Positions 8,955-17,371 of a DNA stretch of 64,000 nt are shown in pieces. Every line of letters begins with the position of its first letter. Positions within the stretch are counted from its first letter, which is position 1. The position numbers were made by a program, and so were the translations under genes. Location of the stretch: contig CAMRBQ010000005.1 in assembly GCA_947040495.1 (NCBI GenBank), positions 1-64,000 of the forward strand, given 5' to 3'. The notes under the pieces were generated by a model. The model ran no database searches. It saw only the letters and a program-made list of their open reading frames with translations, and was not told the DNA's origin. Source of the DNA: an uncultured Spirochaetia bacterium. Its GTDB lineage: Bacteria; Spirochaetota; Brachyspiria; Brachyspirales; Brachyspiraceae.

Positions 8955-9178
8955 AATATATCCTCCAAAATATTTATAATAAAATAATTATCAGTATAAT
9001 ATAGAAAAAACCATAAAAAGTCTATATATAAATTGATATATCTAATTTATTTTAATTTTCAAATATAAATAATTATTATACACAAGAGTAGTCTTTATTA
9101 CTTTACAATAATTATTTACATAACATTATCTGTTCTATTTTAACTATAAATAGTATAGCTTTTTATTATACTTTTATT

Positions 9179-9193
9179 ATGTTATAATAACAT
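9179..9193. promoter_or_regulatory. 15-bp palindrome in the fabD/cheX intergenic region
   Basis: ATGTTAT-A-ATAACAT is a perfect palindrome with a one-base centre. It contains a TATAAT-like hexamer and lies about 60 bases before the cheX start. A further ATAACAT-like half-site occurs near 9120. It could be an operator, but AT-rich palindromes arise easily by chance. Confidence 0.35.
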
Positions 9194-9253
9194 ATGTAAA
9201 TTGTATATTAATTAAAAAATATTTTTACACTTTACTTTAGATTAGAGGGTTTT

Positions 9254-9751
9254 ATGCAAGATAATATTAAATTTATGGATATAAGATTTATAAATCCATT
9301 TATTACATCAATTATTGGCTTATTCAGGACTACAGCCGGTATAGAAATGCAAAAGGGAGCTCTTATAAAGGGACAAGGTCGTAAACTATTTTCTGGATAT
9401 GGTGTCAGTATAGGTATTACAGGACAGGTTCGAGGACAAGTATTATATGAATTCCCCGAAATATTTGCTCAGGCATTAACAGAAATCCTTTCGAATAAAA
9501 AACGAGGCGGTTATGATTCTGAAATGGAATTTGAAGCCATGGTAAGAAGTACTGTAAATGAAATAGGCAATCAAGCAAGTGGTATGGCTGTAACAAAATT
9601 GTCGCAAGATAATATAAACTGCGACATAACTCCACCAGTATTATATTATGGGAAGGAAATACAGGCTATACCAAAAAATCTAGAGACAGTAATGGTCCCC
9701 TTTCAATCAAATATAGGTTTTATTAGTGTTAATATTGCTATGGATTTATAG
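9254..9751 (+). CDS. cheX: CheX-like chemotaxis phosphatase
   Basis: A 165-residue CheC/CheX-family protein. The segment EFEAMVRSTVNEIGNQASGMA carries the conserved Glu and Asn of the single catalytic helix that dephosphorylates CheY-P. Length and the single motif fit CheX rather than the two-motif CheC. In spirochaetes CheX is the main CheY-P phosphatase controlling flagellar switching. Here it stands alone, not next to cheA or cheY. AGAGGG lies just before the ATG. Confidence 0.88.
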   Translation: MQDNIKFMDIRFINPFITSIIGLFRTTAGIEMQKGALIKGQGRKLFSGYGVSIGITGQVRGQVLYEFPEIFAQALTEILSNKKRGGYDSEMEFEAMVRSTVNEIGNQASGMAVTKLSQDNINCDITPPVLYYGKEIQAIPKNLETVMVPFQSNIGFISVNIAMDL

Positions 9752-9761
9752 CCAAGTCTTT

Positions 9762-9980
9762 CTAGTCATCATCATCTTTATCTAATTTTTCCATTTGCTT
9801 AAATGTTTTATACATTAGATATACCGCCGATGAAAAACCAACAAGCGTCAAAAGTAAAGTAAACAAAGGAAGTGTATTAAGTTTTTTATCTAAGAATACA
9901 CCAAAAAATACAAATAATAATATTGTAGTAGCAAATTCTATACCAAGCCCGCTATATTTAAAGAATTTATTATTTTTCAT
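9762..9980 (-). CDS. atpZ: AtpZ/AtpI-family F-ATPase accessory membrane protein
   Basis: A 72-residue protein with two transmembrane segments (about 12-33 and 39-60) and a charged C-terminus. The first segment reads GLGIEFATTILLFVFFGVFLD, the second begins PLFTLLLTLVGFSSA, a pattern typical of AtpZ/AtpI proteins that assist c-ring assembly or Mg2+ supply for the F0F1 ATPase. It is usually next to atpB, but here it is about 44 kb away from the atpB gene in this window and convergent with cheX. No good ribosome site is visible. Confidence 0.75.
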   Translation of the reverse strand: MKNNKFFKYSGLGIEFATTILLFVFFGVFLDKKLNTLPLFTLLLTLVGFSSAVYLMYKTFKQMEKLDKDDDD

Positions 9981-10129
9981 AAATGTATCTATTCAAGAGA
10001 TAAAACATATCCTATAATAAGATTGAAAACTAAATACAGAAAATGTCAATAAAAAGATTTTTGTATCTATCTCGCAATCTGTGCATGTTTAATAACTACA
10101 TCATCAAACTTTTTTTTCATAGATAATTT

Positions 10130-10671
10130 TTATTTGAAGCATAAAGATTTTTTTAATTCTTCTGCTACTGATATTCCACTTATCATTTCTACAATATGAA
10201 ATGCTAGCACATGAGAAGCCCCCACACCTTGACTAGTGATAAATGGCAAATCAACAACGACATCTTGATCAACCCAACAAGGCAAAAAATCTTTAAGTGG
10301 TGGATAACAAGTGGCTTTTTTATTTGTAAGCCAAGGGATTAGAAGAAGTGTTGCTGCACATATCGTTATTATTTTTTTATTATTATCTATAAATTTTTTA
10401 ATTGTATCCATAGCTAGAGGAGAATTTTTAAATGCCTCTTCTGATGACCCACCGGGAATAAAAAGACACTCAAATATTTTATTATCAATAGTATCTAATG
10501 TCGTATCAGCAGAAATAATAATACCCTGTTGCCCCTCCCCTTTACTAATAAATTTGAATCAATAGATGCAATTGTTATACTATAACCAGCTCTTCTCCAA
10601 ATATCGATAGGAGTGATTAATTCAATTTCTTCTACACTATTCGCTAATAATACCAAAATATTGGCATGCAT
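10130..10671 (-). pseudogene. DJ-1/PfpI-family gene broken by a one-base frameshift
   Basis: Translation from the ATG at 10671, with GGAG well placed upstream, gives a normal DJ-1 N-terminus (NSVEEIELITPIDIWRRAGY). It then runs out of frame near 10537-10540. From there a second frame continues as IISADTTLDTIDN, FIPGGSSEEAF, IITICAATLLL (nucleophile Cys) and ITSQGVGASH to the stop at 10130. The whole interval is 542 bases, one short of 181 codons. Adding one G to the minus-strand GGGG run restores a continuous 180-residue protein of normal family length. Either this is a recent inactivation or a sequencing error in a short homopolymer. Confidence 0.85.
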
Positions 10672-10711
10672 AAAATCTCCTTATTTACTTTACTCTATAT
10701 AAAAAATATTT

Positions 10712-11119
10712 TTAGTAATTATTGTCTATCTCAATTTTAATATCATGAAGTAATTCTCTAAATTTAATATTTAAGCCAATGCCATTCTCAATTGGAAAAA
10801 TAAAAGAAGAGTGAATATTTTTTGCTTCTAACTTTGGAACTATTTCATCTATAAACTTATATAAATCAATTTCTTTTGATATACAGTTTTTAAATTCTAA
10901 ATCATTTGAAATATAATCTAATACATATTCTTTATGTGGAAATAAATATAAATACTTATTTTCTTTTTCATCTTCATTTAGTACAAATGAATTTTCTTCA
11001 TAAATAGCCCAAAGAGTTTCCATATCACAAATACGTTTTATAAAATATTTATAACGTTCTTGAGGGATTAATTTTTTTATAGCGATTATTTCTTTTTTAT
11101 TAATTAATATATCAGCCAT
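10712..11119 (-). CDS. DUF2750-family protein
   Basis: A 135-residue protein matching DUF2750: RYKYFIKRICDMETLWAIY, then YLYLFPHKEYVLDYI, an acidic helix, and a C-terminal SFIFPIENGIGLNI. The family is small, cytoplasmic and of unknown function, and is often found near immunity-type genes. It lies between the broken DJ-1 gene and a SUKH protein on the same strand, in a patch of accessory genes. No toxin or secretion gene is next to it. Confidence 0.75.
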   Translation of the reverse strand: MADILINKKEIIAIKKLIPQERYKYFIKRICDMETLWAIYEENSFVLNEDEKENKYLYLFPHKEYVLDYISNDLEFKNCISKEIDLYKFIDEIVPKLEAKNIHSSFIFPIENGIGLNIKFRELLHDIKIEIDNNY

Positions 11120-11294
11120 ATTTAATAATCCTTATATAATTTATTATTTTGATGATTCTATTAAGAATATATTATGCAGTTTGTACAAAGAATAATACAT
11201 ATCTAAAAGCAATATCTTATTAATATCATATTCAAAATTATATTAAGTCAAAGTTTTATCAATCTATGATATTCATAAGCAGACTTATAAAATA

Positions 11295-11780
11295 TTAAAT
11301 TATTCCCGTAAAAGAGGAAAGAAACTCGTTAAAATTATTTGCAATACATGTTGAATCTTCATATTCAGGTTCTATGCCATGAAATATTTTTGCTAAATTG
11401 TCTTTACCAACTCCGATAGAAAGGTACGAGTATTCTCCTCTAACAGACATCGCAAATGGCAGTTGTTCTTGCCAATAAAAATTAATATCTTCTAATATAT
11501 CAGTATCATCATCTGCATATTTAATCGACTGTTGCTCAAACTCATTCCATGCGAAGAATTCTTTATCATCATTAATATAATCTTGGTATGATAAAAACCA
11601 TATGTCATCTTCAGCATTGTTTAAAGTTGAGTAGGAAGAAATAAAATCTATAAATTCTTTTGGTGCTTTTGCCAATCTAGCAATAGCACGTCTATCAATA
11701 TTAACATTTTTAAGTGAAATTTTTTCGCTACTAACATTCCAACCAATATTCTTCATCTTTTCAAAAAATAATTCTTTCAT
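11295..11780 (-). CDS. SMI1/KNR4 (SUKH) family protein, possible orphan immunity protein
   Basis: A 161-residue acidic protein with the SUKH pattern: RLAKAPKEFIDFISSYSTLNN early, an IWFLSYQDYIND segment in the middle, MSVRGEYSYLSIGVG, and a C-terminal STCIANNFNEFLSSF. SUKH proteins are commonly immunity factors that neutralise contact-dependent or polymorphic toxins. No cognate toxin is recognisable nearby. It is about 85 bases from the 3' end of tRNA-Val, a common site for acquired genes. Family call is by pattern; the immunity role is inference. Confidence 0.7.
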   Translation of the reverse strand: MKELFFEKMKNIGWNVSSEKISLKNVNIDRRAIARLAKAPKEFIDFISSYSTLNNAEDDIWFLSYQDYINDDKEFFAWNEFEQQSIKYADDDTDILEDINFYWQEQLPFAMSVRGEYSYLSIGVGKDNLAKIFHGIEPEYEDSTCIANNFNEFLSSFTGII

Positions 11781-11865
11781 ATATTACTTCTTAAAGTAGA
11801 TTTAATTCTTTATTGGTTTAATTTAAAATAATTCTATAAATTACTAAAAGTAGAAAAGAGATTAT

Positions 11866-11938
11866 TGGGCGATGAGAGGCTTGAACTCCCGACCTAGTGC
11901 TTGTAAGGCACCCGCTCTCCCAGCTGAGCTAATCGCCC
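11866..11938 (-). tRNA. tRNA-Val (anticodon UAC)
   Basis: A 73-base cloverleaf on the minus strand. The acceptor stem GGGCGAT pairs with ATCGCCC, the anticodon stem GGTGC/GCACT encloses the loop CTTACAA with anticodon TAC, and a normal T-arm with GTTCAAG follows. The 3' CCA is not encoded. A promoter sits just upstream. The neighbours on both sides look accessory. Confidence 0.96.
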
Positions 11939-11961
11939 TCATATATACCGAACGAAACATA

Positions 11962-11990
11962 ACTATAATATATCTTTCAAAAAAAGTCAA
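11962..11990 (-). promoter_or_regulatory. Promoter of tRNA-Val
   Basis: Minus-strand TTGACT (11990-11985), a 17-base spacer and TATAGT (11967-11962). Transcription would begin about 15-20 bases before the mature tRNA 5' end. Confidence 0.8.
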
Positions 11991-12069
11991 GCATGAGAAC
12001 AATGAAAAATATATCATCAATAATTATTAATTAGTATTTATAGCTATATATACAGTATATATTTTTTAC

Positions 12070-12098
12070 TTGACTATTTATATAGTATTAATTATTAT
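12070..12098 (+). promoter_or_regulatory. Promoter of the phage-derived operon
   Basis: TTGACT, a 17-base spacer and TATTAT, with an alternative TATAAT at 12096-12101. It lies about 60 bases before the first gene of the four-gene cassette, so the cassette can be expressed from a housekeeping-type promoter. Confidence 0.7.
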
Positions 12099-12160
12099 AA
12101 TGTATATAAAACACATACTGCTTCTAAATAGAGATACTAATAATATTTAAGAGGGAATAC

Positions 12161-12631
12161 ATGCCAACTAAAAAAAATACAAATAAAAAAACAGCTAAAG
12201 AAGAGGGTTATATTTATATAAATTATAAGCCTTATAAAATCAATCAAACTATACCATCTATAGATATGCTTAAAGATGCTGTCAAAATAGCTACTTTTCA
12301 AAATGAATATAAAAATCTTATAAAAATTGTAGATTTAGTGCAAGAAAAAATGGATGCTTTACTTTCTGATGTAGATAACATTAGCAGTATGCTTCCAAAG
12401 TATAATTTACTCGAATCTGAAAAAGATAAACGCATTAATCAAATAAGTGATTTGCTTGATAGCATAAATAATAAAATAGATTCTCAATTAATTTATTATT
12501 TAGGAATAGATGTTTTTGAAAGCCAAATAAAATCATCAGATTTTTTAGATAAAATACGCTTTATCATCGAATGTTCTTCACAAAATAAAAATATGAGTTC
12601 CCTTATTAAAAAAGAACTGATAAGGCAATAA
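12161..12631 (+). CDS. Predicted phage tail-assembly-chaperone-like helical protein
   Basis: A 156-residue protein with a Lys/Thr-rich start, then mostly charged helices including a heptad-like stretch at about 60-115 that could form a coiled coil. By itself it matches nothing I recognise. Its stop codon is one base before the start of a Gp15-like gene. In phages, Gp15 follows another tail-chaperone gene, so a tail-assembly role is the best guess. GAGGG precedes the ATG. Confidence in the gene is high, in the function low. Confidence 0.6.
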   Translation: MPTKKNTNKKTAKEEGYIYINYKPYKINQTIPSIDMLKDAVKIATFQNEYKNLIKIVDLVQEKMDALLSDVDNISSMLPKYNLLESEKDKRINQISDLLDSINNKIDSQLIYYLGIDVFESQIKSSDFLDKIRFIIECSSQNKNMSSLIKKELIRQ

Positions 12632-12632
12632 A

Positions 12633-13247
12633 ATGTTATTATTACTTGGTGAAATAGAAGCCTTAGAAGTAAATGGTAGAGCATATTCTATAATAACAAA
12701 TGCTAGGTTTTGGATAAATACAATTAAAACATTAAAACTTGCTATAACAGAAGAGGAAAAGGCTTTTATTCTTTTGCAGGCAGTAGAAATAGATTTAATA
12801 AATACTACACCTCAAATAATAAATCGATTACTAGAGCGTATCACTTGGTTTTATACTTGCGAGTATGAAAAATGTAATAATCATAAAAGTAAAATTAAAG
12901 GCAATAACAATATTTTATACGACTTTTATACAGATGGGGGGCGTGTTTATTCCGCATTTTATCTAACATATGGCATAGATATTGAAAGCATTCTTGATAA
13001 TATGCATTGGTGGAAGTTCATGGCACTTTTTAATGATTTATCAAAAGAAAGCAATCTAAAAGGTTATTATATGCATTACCGAAGCTATAATAAAAATAGC
13101 AAAGAGTATAAAGATGCAAGTAATGATATAAGAAGGATGATAGATGAGCAGATACAAAATGTAGTTATTAATAATAGTGAGCCTATTATAGAAAAAGAAA
13201 GCCTGCTTGAAAATAAAAGAAAAAAAACACGAGGCAATAACAAATAG
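12633..13247 (+). CDS. Phage Gp15-like protein (tail-assembly chaperone family)
   Basis: A 204-residue protein whose central part matches Phage_Gp15: an AEEEKAF-like helical region, then FYTDGGRVYSAFYLTYGIDI, then MHWWKFMALFNDLSKES and a charged helix ending in IRRMI. Such proteins act in tail assembly of siphophages, in a gene pair before the tape-measure gene. No tape-measure or structural genes follow here, so the context is a detached remnant or a domesticated module. It starts one base after the preceding stop, which implies translational coupling. Confidence 0.72.
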   Translation: MLLLLGEIEALEVNGRAYSIITNARFWINTIKTLKLAITEEEKAFILLQAVEIDLINTTPQIINRLLERITWFYTCEYEKCNNHKSKIKGNNNILYDFYTDGGRVYSAFYLTYGIDIESILDNMHWWKFMALFNDLSKESNLKGYYMHYRSYNKNSKEYKDASNDIRRMIDEQIQNVVINNSEPIIEKESLLENKRKKTRGNNK

Positions 13248-13258
13248 AAGGTCAAAAT

Positions 13259-13480
13259 ATGTTTATAAATAAAAAATTATCATACTACACAAATCGCATA
13301 GTTTTGATGATAGGTTTATTTATTGTATTCTATGAAATTATGCTCGCAACGGGCATATTAAATATTATATTGCCTAATGCAAAGAGCCTTGATATTTCTG
13401 TTGTCGGTATTGCTGTAGGTTTTATACTTGGCACACCAGCCGTTCAGTCGATGGCAAATAATCGCAATACTACAAAATAA
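13259..13480 (+). CDS. Small membrane protein of the phage-like cassette
   Basis: A 73-residue protein with hydrophobic segments at about 12-37 and 44-63 and a polar C-terminus. It begins 11 bases after the Gp15-like gene with AAGG as ribosome site. Size and topology would suit a holin or a small phage membrane protein, but no sequence signature confirms this. Confidence 0.55.
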   Translation: MFINKKLSYYTNRIVLMIGLFIVFYEIMLATGILNIILPNAKSLDISVVGIAVGFILGTPAVQSMANNRNTTK

Positions 13481-13513
13481 AAATAATGGGTAATACCCTA
13501 GGTGGAATAAAAA

Positions 13514-13951
13514 ATGGAATTAGAAGTAATACATGATTATTTTATAAAGGCATTTGTTGGTGGACTTACTTCCACACTCATAGCATTTTGTATTTATTTT
13601 ATAAAGTCTTTGAGGGCGAGCATACTTATAAGCAAAGAAATAGATAAAAAACTAGATAATATACAAAGCAGGGTGGACTATATAGAAAAAAATTATAATG
13701 AGTTTAGAGCATTAGATGAAGCCAATACAGTTATAACTTTGTACTCAATTTTGTATACTGTAAAGCATTCTGCAATTCCAATAGAAATAGGATTAAAAGG
13801 TATAGTTGAAGATTTTAGAAAACAATGCCTTCAAAATAATGTAAATGGTTCAACCACAGCTATCTTTGATGAGCTAGAAATTTTATTTTCTCAAAGTGCG
13901 ACATTGAGCAAAACAAGCAAATCAAAATCCACAAGAACAAGGACATCTTAA
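13514..13951 (+). CDS. Membrane-anchored coiled-coil protein of the phage-like cassette
   Basis: A 145-residue protein with one hydrophobic segment near residues 10-32, then a charged helix (about 38-75, heptad pattern) and a C-terminal Ser/Thr/Lys-rich tail. It has an AGGTGG ribosome site. One membrane anchor plus a coiled coil is reminiscent of phage holin-associated or spanin-like proteins, but this is shape only. It is the last gene of the cassette; a 174-base gap without clear terminator follows. Confidence 0.5.
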   Translation: MELEVIHDYFIKAFVGGLTSTLIAFCIYFIKSLRASILISKEIDKKLDNIQSRVDYIEKNYNEFRALDEANTVITLYSILYTVKHSAIPIEIGLKGIVEDFRKQCLQNNVNGSTTAIFDELEILFSQSATLSKTSKSKSTRTRTS

Positions 13952-14125
13952 GTAGCTTATATGTATGCTTATAATGCATATATCTTTATTATATACTTAT
14001 AAAAAATTAACTTTATTCATATTTTATATGTTTACTATTATAGGTTTGCAATGTATTTTATTCGTAGAAATAGTTTTAATCTATATTAATACATTATTAA
14101 TTAATAACATGCGGAGTTTTGTATT

Positions 14126-15502
14126 ATGAAAAATATTGAAGAGTTATTAAGTAAACAAAATAATTTTTACAAATCTGGTAAAACAAAGTCGTGGGAATTC
14201 AGAAAAAAAAGCCTTATTAAACTTAGAGAATCTATTAAAAAACATAGAGATGAGATTATTCTTGCTATAGACAAAGATTTAGGCAAAGGTGAATTTGAAG
14301 CTATTATAACAGAAATACTTATAGTATTAGAGGAAATAAAATTTTTCTTAAAAAAAGGAAAATCATTTTCAAAAATAAAAAAAGTAAAAAAAACATTGCT
14401 TTCAATAGATGCTAATGGATATATACATCCAACACCATATGGACTTACATTAATAATGTCGCCTTGGAATTATCCTTTTAATCTATCATTATTTCCACTT
14501 GTAGGCTCTATTGCTAGCGGAAATTGTGTTGTCTTAAAGCCTTCAAGTATTACAGAGAACACATCATTAATTATACAAAAAATTATAGAAGAGGCTTTTG
14601 ATGAGAGCCATGTTGCAACAGTACTTGGCACAAGGGAAGCAACAGATGAGTTATTATCATATAAATTTGATAAAATATTTTTTACAGGCTCTGAATATGT
14701 GGGTAAAATTATATTAGAAAAAGCAAGCAAAACATTAACTCCATGTGTACTTGAACTTGGGGGCAAATCACCAGTAATAATAGATAATATGAAAGAAGAG
14801 TATATTGAAAAATCATTAAAAAGAATAATATGGGGGAAATTTTTAAATAGCGGTCAAACATGTATATCGCCAGATTATATAATTGCGGATATATCATTAA
14901 AAGATAAAATTCCAACTATATTCAAAAAAGTAATAAAATTATTTGAAGAAGAAAAAAAACTACATAAAATAGTAAATAAAAAACATTATGATAGACTTTG
15001 TTCTTATCTAAAACAGGGTAATATTCTTCATGGTGGCGAATATGATAATGAAAGCATGTCTATATCTATGACACTTATTGAGCCGAAAAATATTGAGCAA
15101 ATACTTATGAAAGAAGAAATATTTGGTCCTGTTCTACCAATATTATATTTCAATAAAAAAGAAGAGATTATAGAATTAGTAAATAATATATGCAAAACCC
15201 CATTGTCTTTATATGTATTTTCAACAAGAAATATATTTACATCGTACATAACAGAGAATCTCGAATATGGCGGTGCCTGTATAAATGGAACTATAACACA
15301 TATATTAAATCATAATCTAGCATTTGGTGGAGTTGGTAGTAGTGGTATGGGGACATATCATGGACATGAAAGTTTTAAGTGCTTTTCGAGAATGGTATCT
15401 ATATGTAAAAAAGATTTTATAAAAGATATTCCACTAAAATATCCTCCATATAAAAAAAGAATGTGGGCAATGAATATACTCTATAAACATTTTTCAAAAT
15501 AG
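14126..15502 (+). CDS. Aldehyde dehydrogenase (class 3-like)
   Basis: A 458-residue NAD(P)-dependent aldehyde dehydrogenase lacking the N-terminal extension of class 1/2 enzymes. The SPWNYPFNLSL segment, the GSEYVGK nucleotide loop, LELGGKSP (general base Glu) and NSGQTCISPDY (nucleophile Cys) are intact. It also keeps the C-terminal GVGSSGMGTYHG. Relatives oxidise fatty or aromatic aldehydes. GGAG precedes the ATG. It is monocistronic or cotranscribed with the RsmI-like gene 37 bases downstream. Confidence 0.94.
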   Translation: MKNIEELLSKQNNFYKSGKTKSWEFRKKSLIKLRESIKKHRDEIILAIDKDLGKGEFEAIITEILIVLEEIKFFLKKGKSFSKIKKVKKTLLSIDANGYIHPTPYGLTLIMSPWNYPFNLSLFPLVGSIASGNCVVLKPSSITENTSLIIQKIIEEAFDESHVATVLGTREATDELLSYKFDKIFFTGSEYVGKIILEKASKTLTPCVLELGGKSPVIIDNMKEEYIEKSLKRIIWGKFLNSGQTCISPDYIIADISLKDKIPTIFKKVIKLFEEEKKLHKIVNKKHYDRLCSYLKQGNILHGGEYDNESMSISMTLIEPKNIEQILMKEEIFGPVLPILYFNKKEEIIELVNNICKTPLSLYVFSTRNIFTSYITENLEYGGACINGTITHILNHNLAFGGVGSSGMGTYHGHESFKCFSRMVSICKKDFIKDIPLKYPPYKKRMWAMNILYKHFSK

Positions 15503-15539
15503 ATTGAATTATTTTGTTTATTAAAGTACATTAGAACAC

Positions 15540-16202
15540 ATGAAAACTTTGTATATAGCAGCAATAGATATAGGCAATAGAGATGATAATACTAGTAGGG
15601 CTATTGAAAAAATAAAATCTGTGAATACTATATTTGTAGAAAGTTATAGAGAAGGCAGTAAGTTTCTTAAACATATTGGTGTGAAAAAAAATATGGTTGA
15701 ATTTAGTGAACATACTACATATAAAGATTTAGATGATATTTTTGATATCCTTTTGAGAGAGAATGTTGTTCTCATTTCAGATTGTGGTACGCCTTTGCTT
15801 GAAGACCCCGGGCGTATGCTTGTGAGTAGATGTTATGAATATGGCATCAATGTAATAGCTCTTCCAGGTGTTAGCAGTATTACAGCCTCACTTATGGTAT
15901 GCCCTTTTCCAATAAAAGATTTTTTTTATGCGGGTCTATTACCTAGAAATGATAATGACAGAATTAAAAAATTAAAAGCTATAAAATCTATAAATACTGT
16001 TTCTATAATATTAGATACGCCTTATAGATTAGAAAAAGTACTTGCTGCTTGTGTGAAAGTATTCTCGTCAAGGGAGGCACTCATCGCCCTTGATATTACA
16101 ACAGAAAATGAAAAGATAGTCATTGATAATCTACAAAACCTACATAGACAGTTTGCTAATATTAAAAAAAGAGAATTTGTGCTTATAATCAATAAAGAAT
16201 AA
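15540..16202 (+). CDS. RsmI-like SAM-dependent methyltransferase (tetrapyrrole methylase fold)
   Basis: A 220-residue methylase with the SDCGTPLLEDPG and LPGVSSITASL motifs that bind SAM in the tetrapyrrole-methylase fold. RsmI 2'-O-methylates C1402 of 16S rRNA. The N-terminus is divergent and the protein is shorter than typical RsmI (about 280 residues) because the C-terminal extension is missing, as in the short RsmI-like branch. The target is therefore likely but not certain to be 16S rRNA. No clear ribosome site. Confidence 0.75.
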   Translation: MKTLYIAAIDIGNRDDNTSRAIEKIKSVNTIFVESYREGSKFLKHIGVKKNMVEFSEHTTYKDLDDIFDILLRENVVLISDCGTPLLEDPGRMLVSRCYEYGINVIALPGVSSITASLMVCPFPIKDFFYAGLLPRNDNDRIKKLKAIKSINTVSIILDTPYRLEKVLAACVKVFSSREALIALDITTENEKIVIDNLQNLHRQFANIKKREFVLIINKE

Positions 16203-16225
16203 TATTTTAAATAAATTATTGATAA

Positions 16226-16269
16226 AAAAAGACCTACAAAATGTTTAACTACATTTCATAGGTCTTTTT
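16226..16269. terminator. Bidirectional rho-independent terminator
   Basis: AAAAAGACCTA and TAGGTCTTTTT form an 11-bp stem with further internal pairing (ATG/CAT). T-runs are present in both directions. It serves the convergent RsmI-like and propeller genes. Confidence 0.9.
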
Positions 16270-16309
16270 ATTATTTTAAAGTATATCGAAATAGTTAGAG
16301 AATAAAAAA

Positions 16310-17203
16310 TTATTTTGGTATACTTATTTTTTTAATACTATTTTTTAAAAGTTGAGGCACCCATATAAAGTCATCATAAATATCAAAGTCTGCTACAGAT
16401 GTAAGTGGACCACTCATTTTAGAAACCAACCTACCCTTGTTTAAATCATATATATATATAACAGAACCATTATCTTTCCCACTTCCCCAGTCAGATACAT
16501 ATAACATTTTATCTACAATCTTTATACCATCAAGACCACCCATCCCTATTTTATCTTTTGTTAATGTTTCATTTTTTTTTCCACTTATATTCATTTTATA
16601 AATATGCCCACCATTATCGTCGCCACCAAATGTAGAGCCTGCTATATAAAGCATTTTTTCAAAGTATATAATACCATTTGCTCCAACAATATCGCTTGCA
16701 ATTTCTTCATAACTCATTTCTTCTTTTTTAATATTAATAATATAAACTTTACCCGCACCAGTATCTGTTAAAGCAACTGTACTTTTATTAATAAGGGCTA
16801 TATCATTTAAAAATTTGGAATTTTCAATAGTAAGTTTAGATATAATTTTGCCACTTTCTATATTGGCAAGTACAACATTGCCTGGCTTTGCACCCGTGTT
16901 TACTTGATCTGCAATAACAATCAAATCATCCGATATAAATGTAAAACCTTTTGGGCTATCTAGTTCATTTCCAAAAAGTTTTTTGGCATTTGAACCATCA
17001 ATATTTGCTTGAACGATAAATCCATCCCCACTCTTTTCAGGAACACCCAAATTGCTTATATAAAGCATATCATCATATATCATTACACTTTCAGGTGCTA
17101 GAAGCATATCAATACGAATAGTTGATGATTTGGTAGTAGATGTAGTATCTTGTGCGATAACAGACATAGACAATAATACAAATAATAATAAAACTTTTTT
17201 CAT
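16310..17203 (-). CDS. Exported beta-propeller protein (SMP-30/NHL-like)
   Basis: A 297-residue secreted protein with a signal peptide (MKKVLLLFVLLSMSVIAQ). The mature part is built of repeated short strands with LYISNLGVPEKSGDG, LYIAGSTFGGDDNGG and LYVSDWGSGKDNGS blades, about six in all, as in periplasmic NHL/SMP-30-like propellers. Such proteins bind ligands or act as lactonases; I see no assured catalytic metal site. It stands alone between two terminator/promoter regions. Confidence 0.75.
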   Translation of the reverse strand: MKKVLLLFVLLSMSVIAQDTTSTTKSSTIRIDMLLAPESVMIYDDMLYISNLGVPEKSGDGFIVQANIDGSNAKKLFGNELDSPKGFTFISDDLIVIADQVNTGAKPGNVVLANIESGKIISKLTIENSKFLNDIALINKSTVALTDTGAGKVYIINIKKEEMSYEEIASDIVGANGIIYFEKMLYIAGSTFGGDDNGGHIYKMNISGKKNETLTKDKIGMGGLDGIKIVDKMLYVSDWGSGKDNGSVIYIYDLNKGRLVSKMSGPLTSVADFDIYDDFIWVPQLLKNSIKKISIPK

Positions 17204-17371
17204 AATAAGTATAATCTCCTCTAGTTAAAATGTATAATTTGAGAATAATCTATAGTTATAAAATAGTCAATAGATATTTTTAAGTATTGCATGATATGAT
17301 TTTATTATTTTTATCATTGATTTTTTTTAAAGTTCGTATTATCCTATCTAGCATAGGGGTATATTTATACT

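Noticed and set aside
10067-10120. A 17-codon minus-strand frame beginning MKKKFDDVV after the broken DJ-1 gene
   Set aside because: No ribosome site, very short, no recognised similarity. It could be a gene fragment, but nothing supports calling it.
12600-12640. Possible programmed frameshift between the first cassette gene and the Gp15-like gene
   Set aside because: The A-rich stretch is not in the zero-frame register required for -1 slippage, and the second gene is in the +1 frame with a stop codon just upstream in its frame and its own ATG one base after the first stop.
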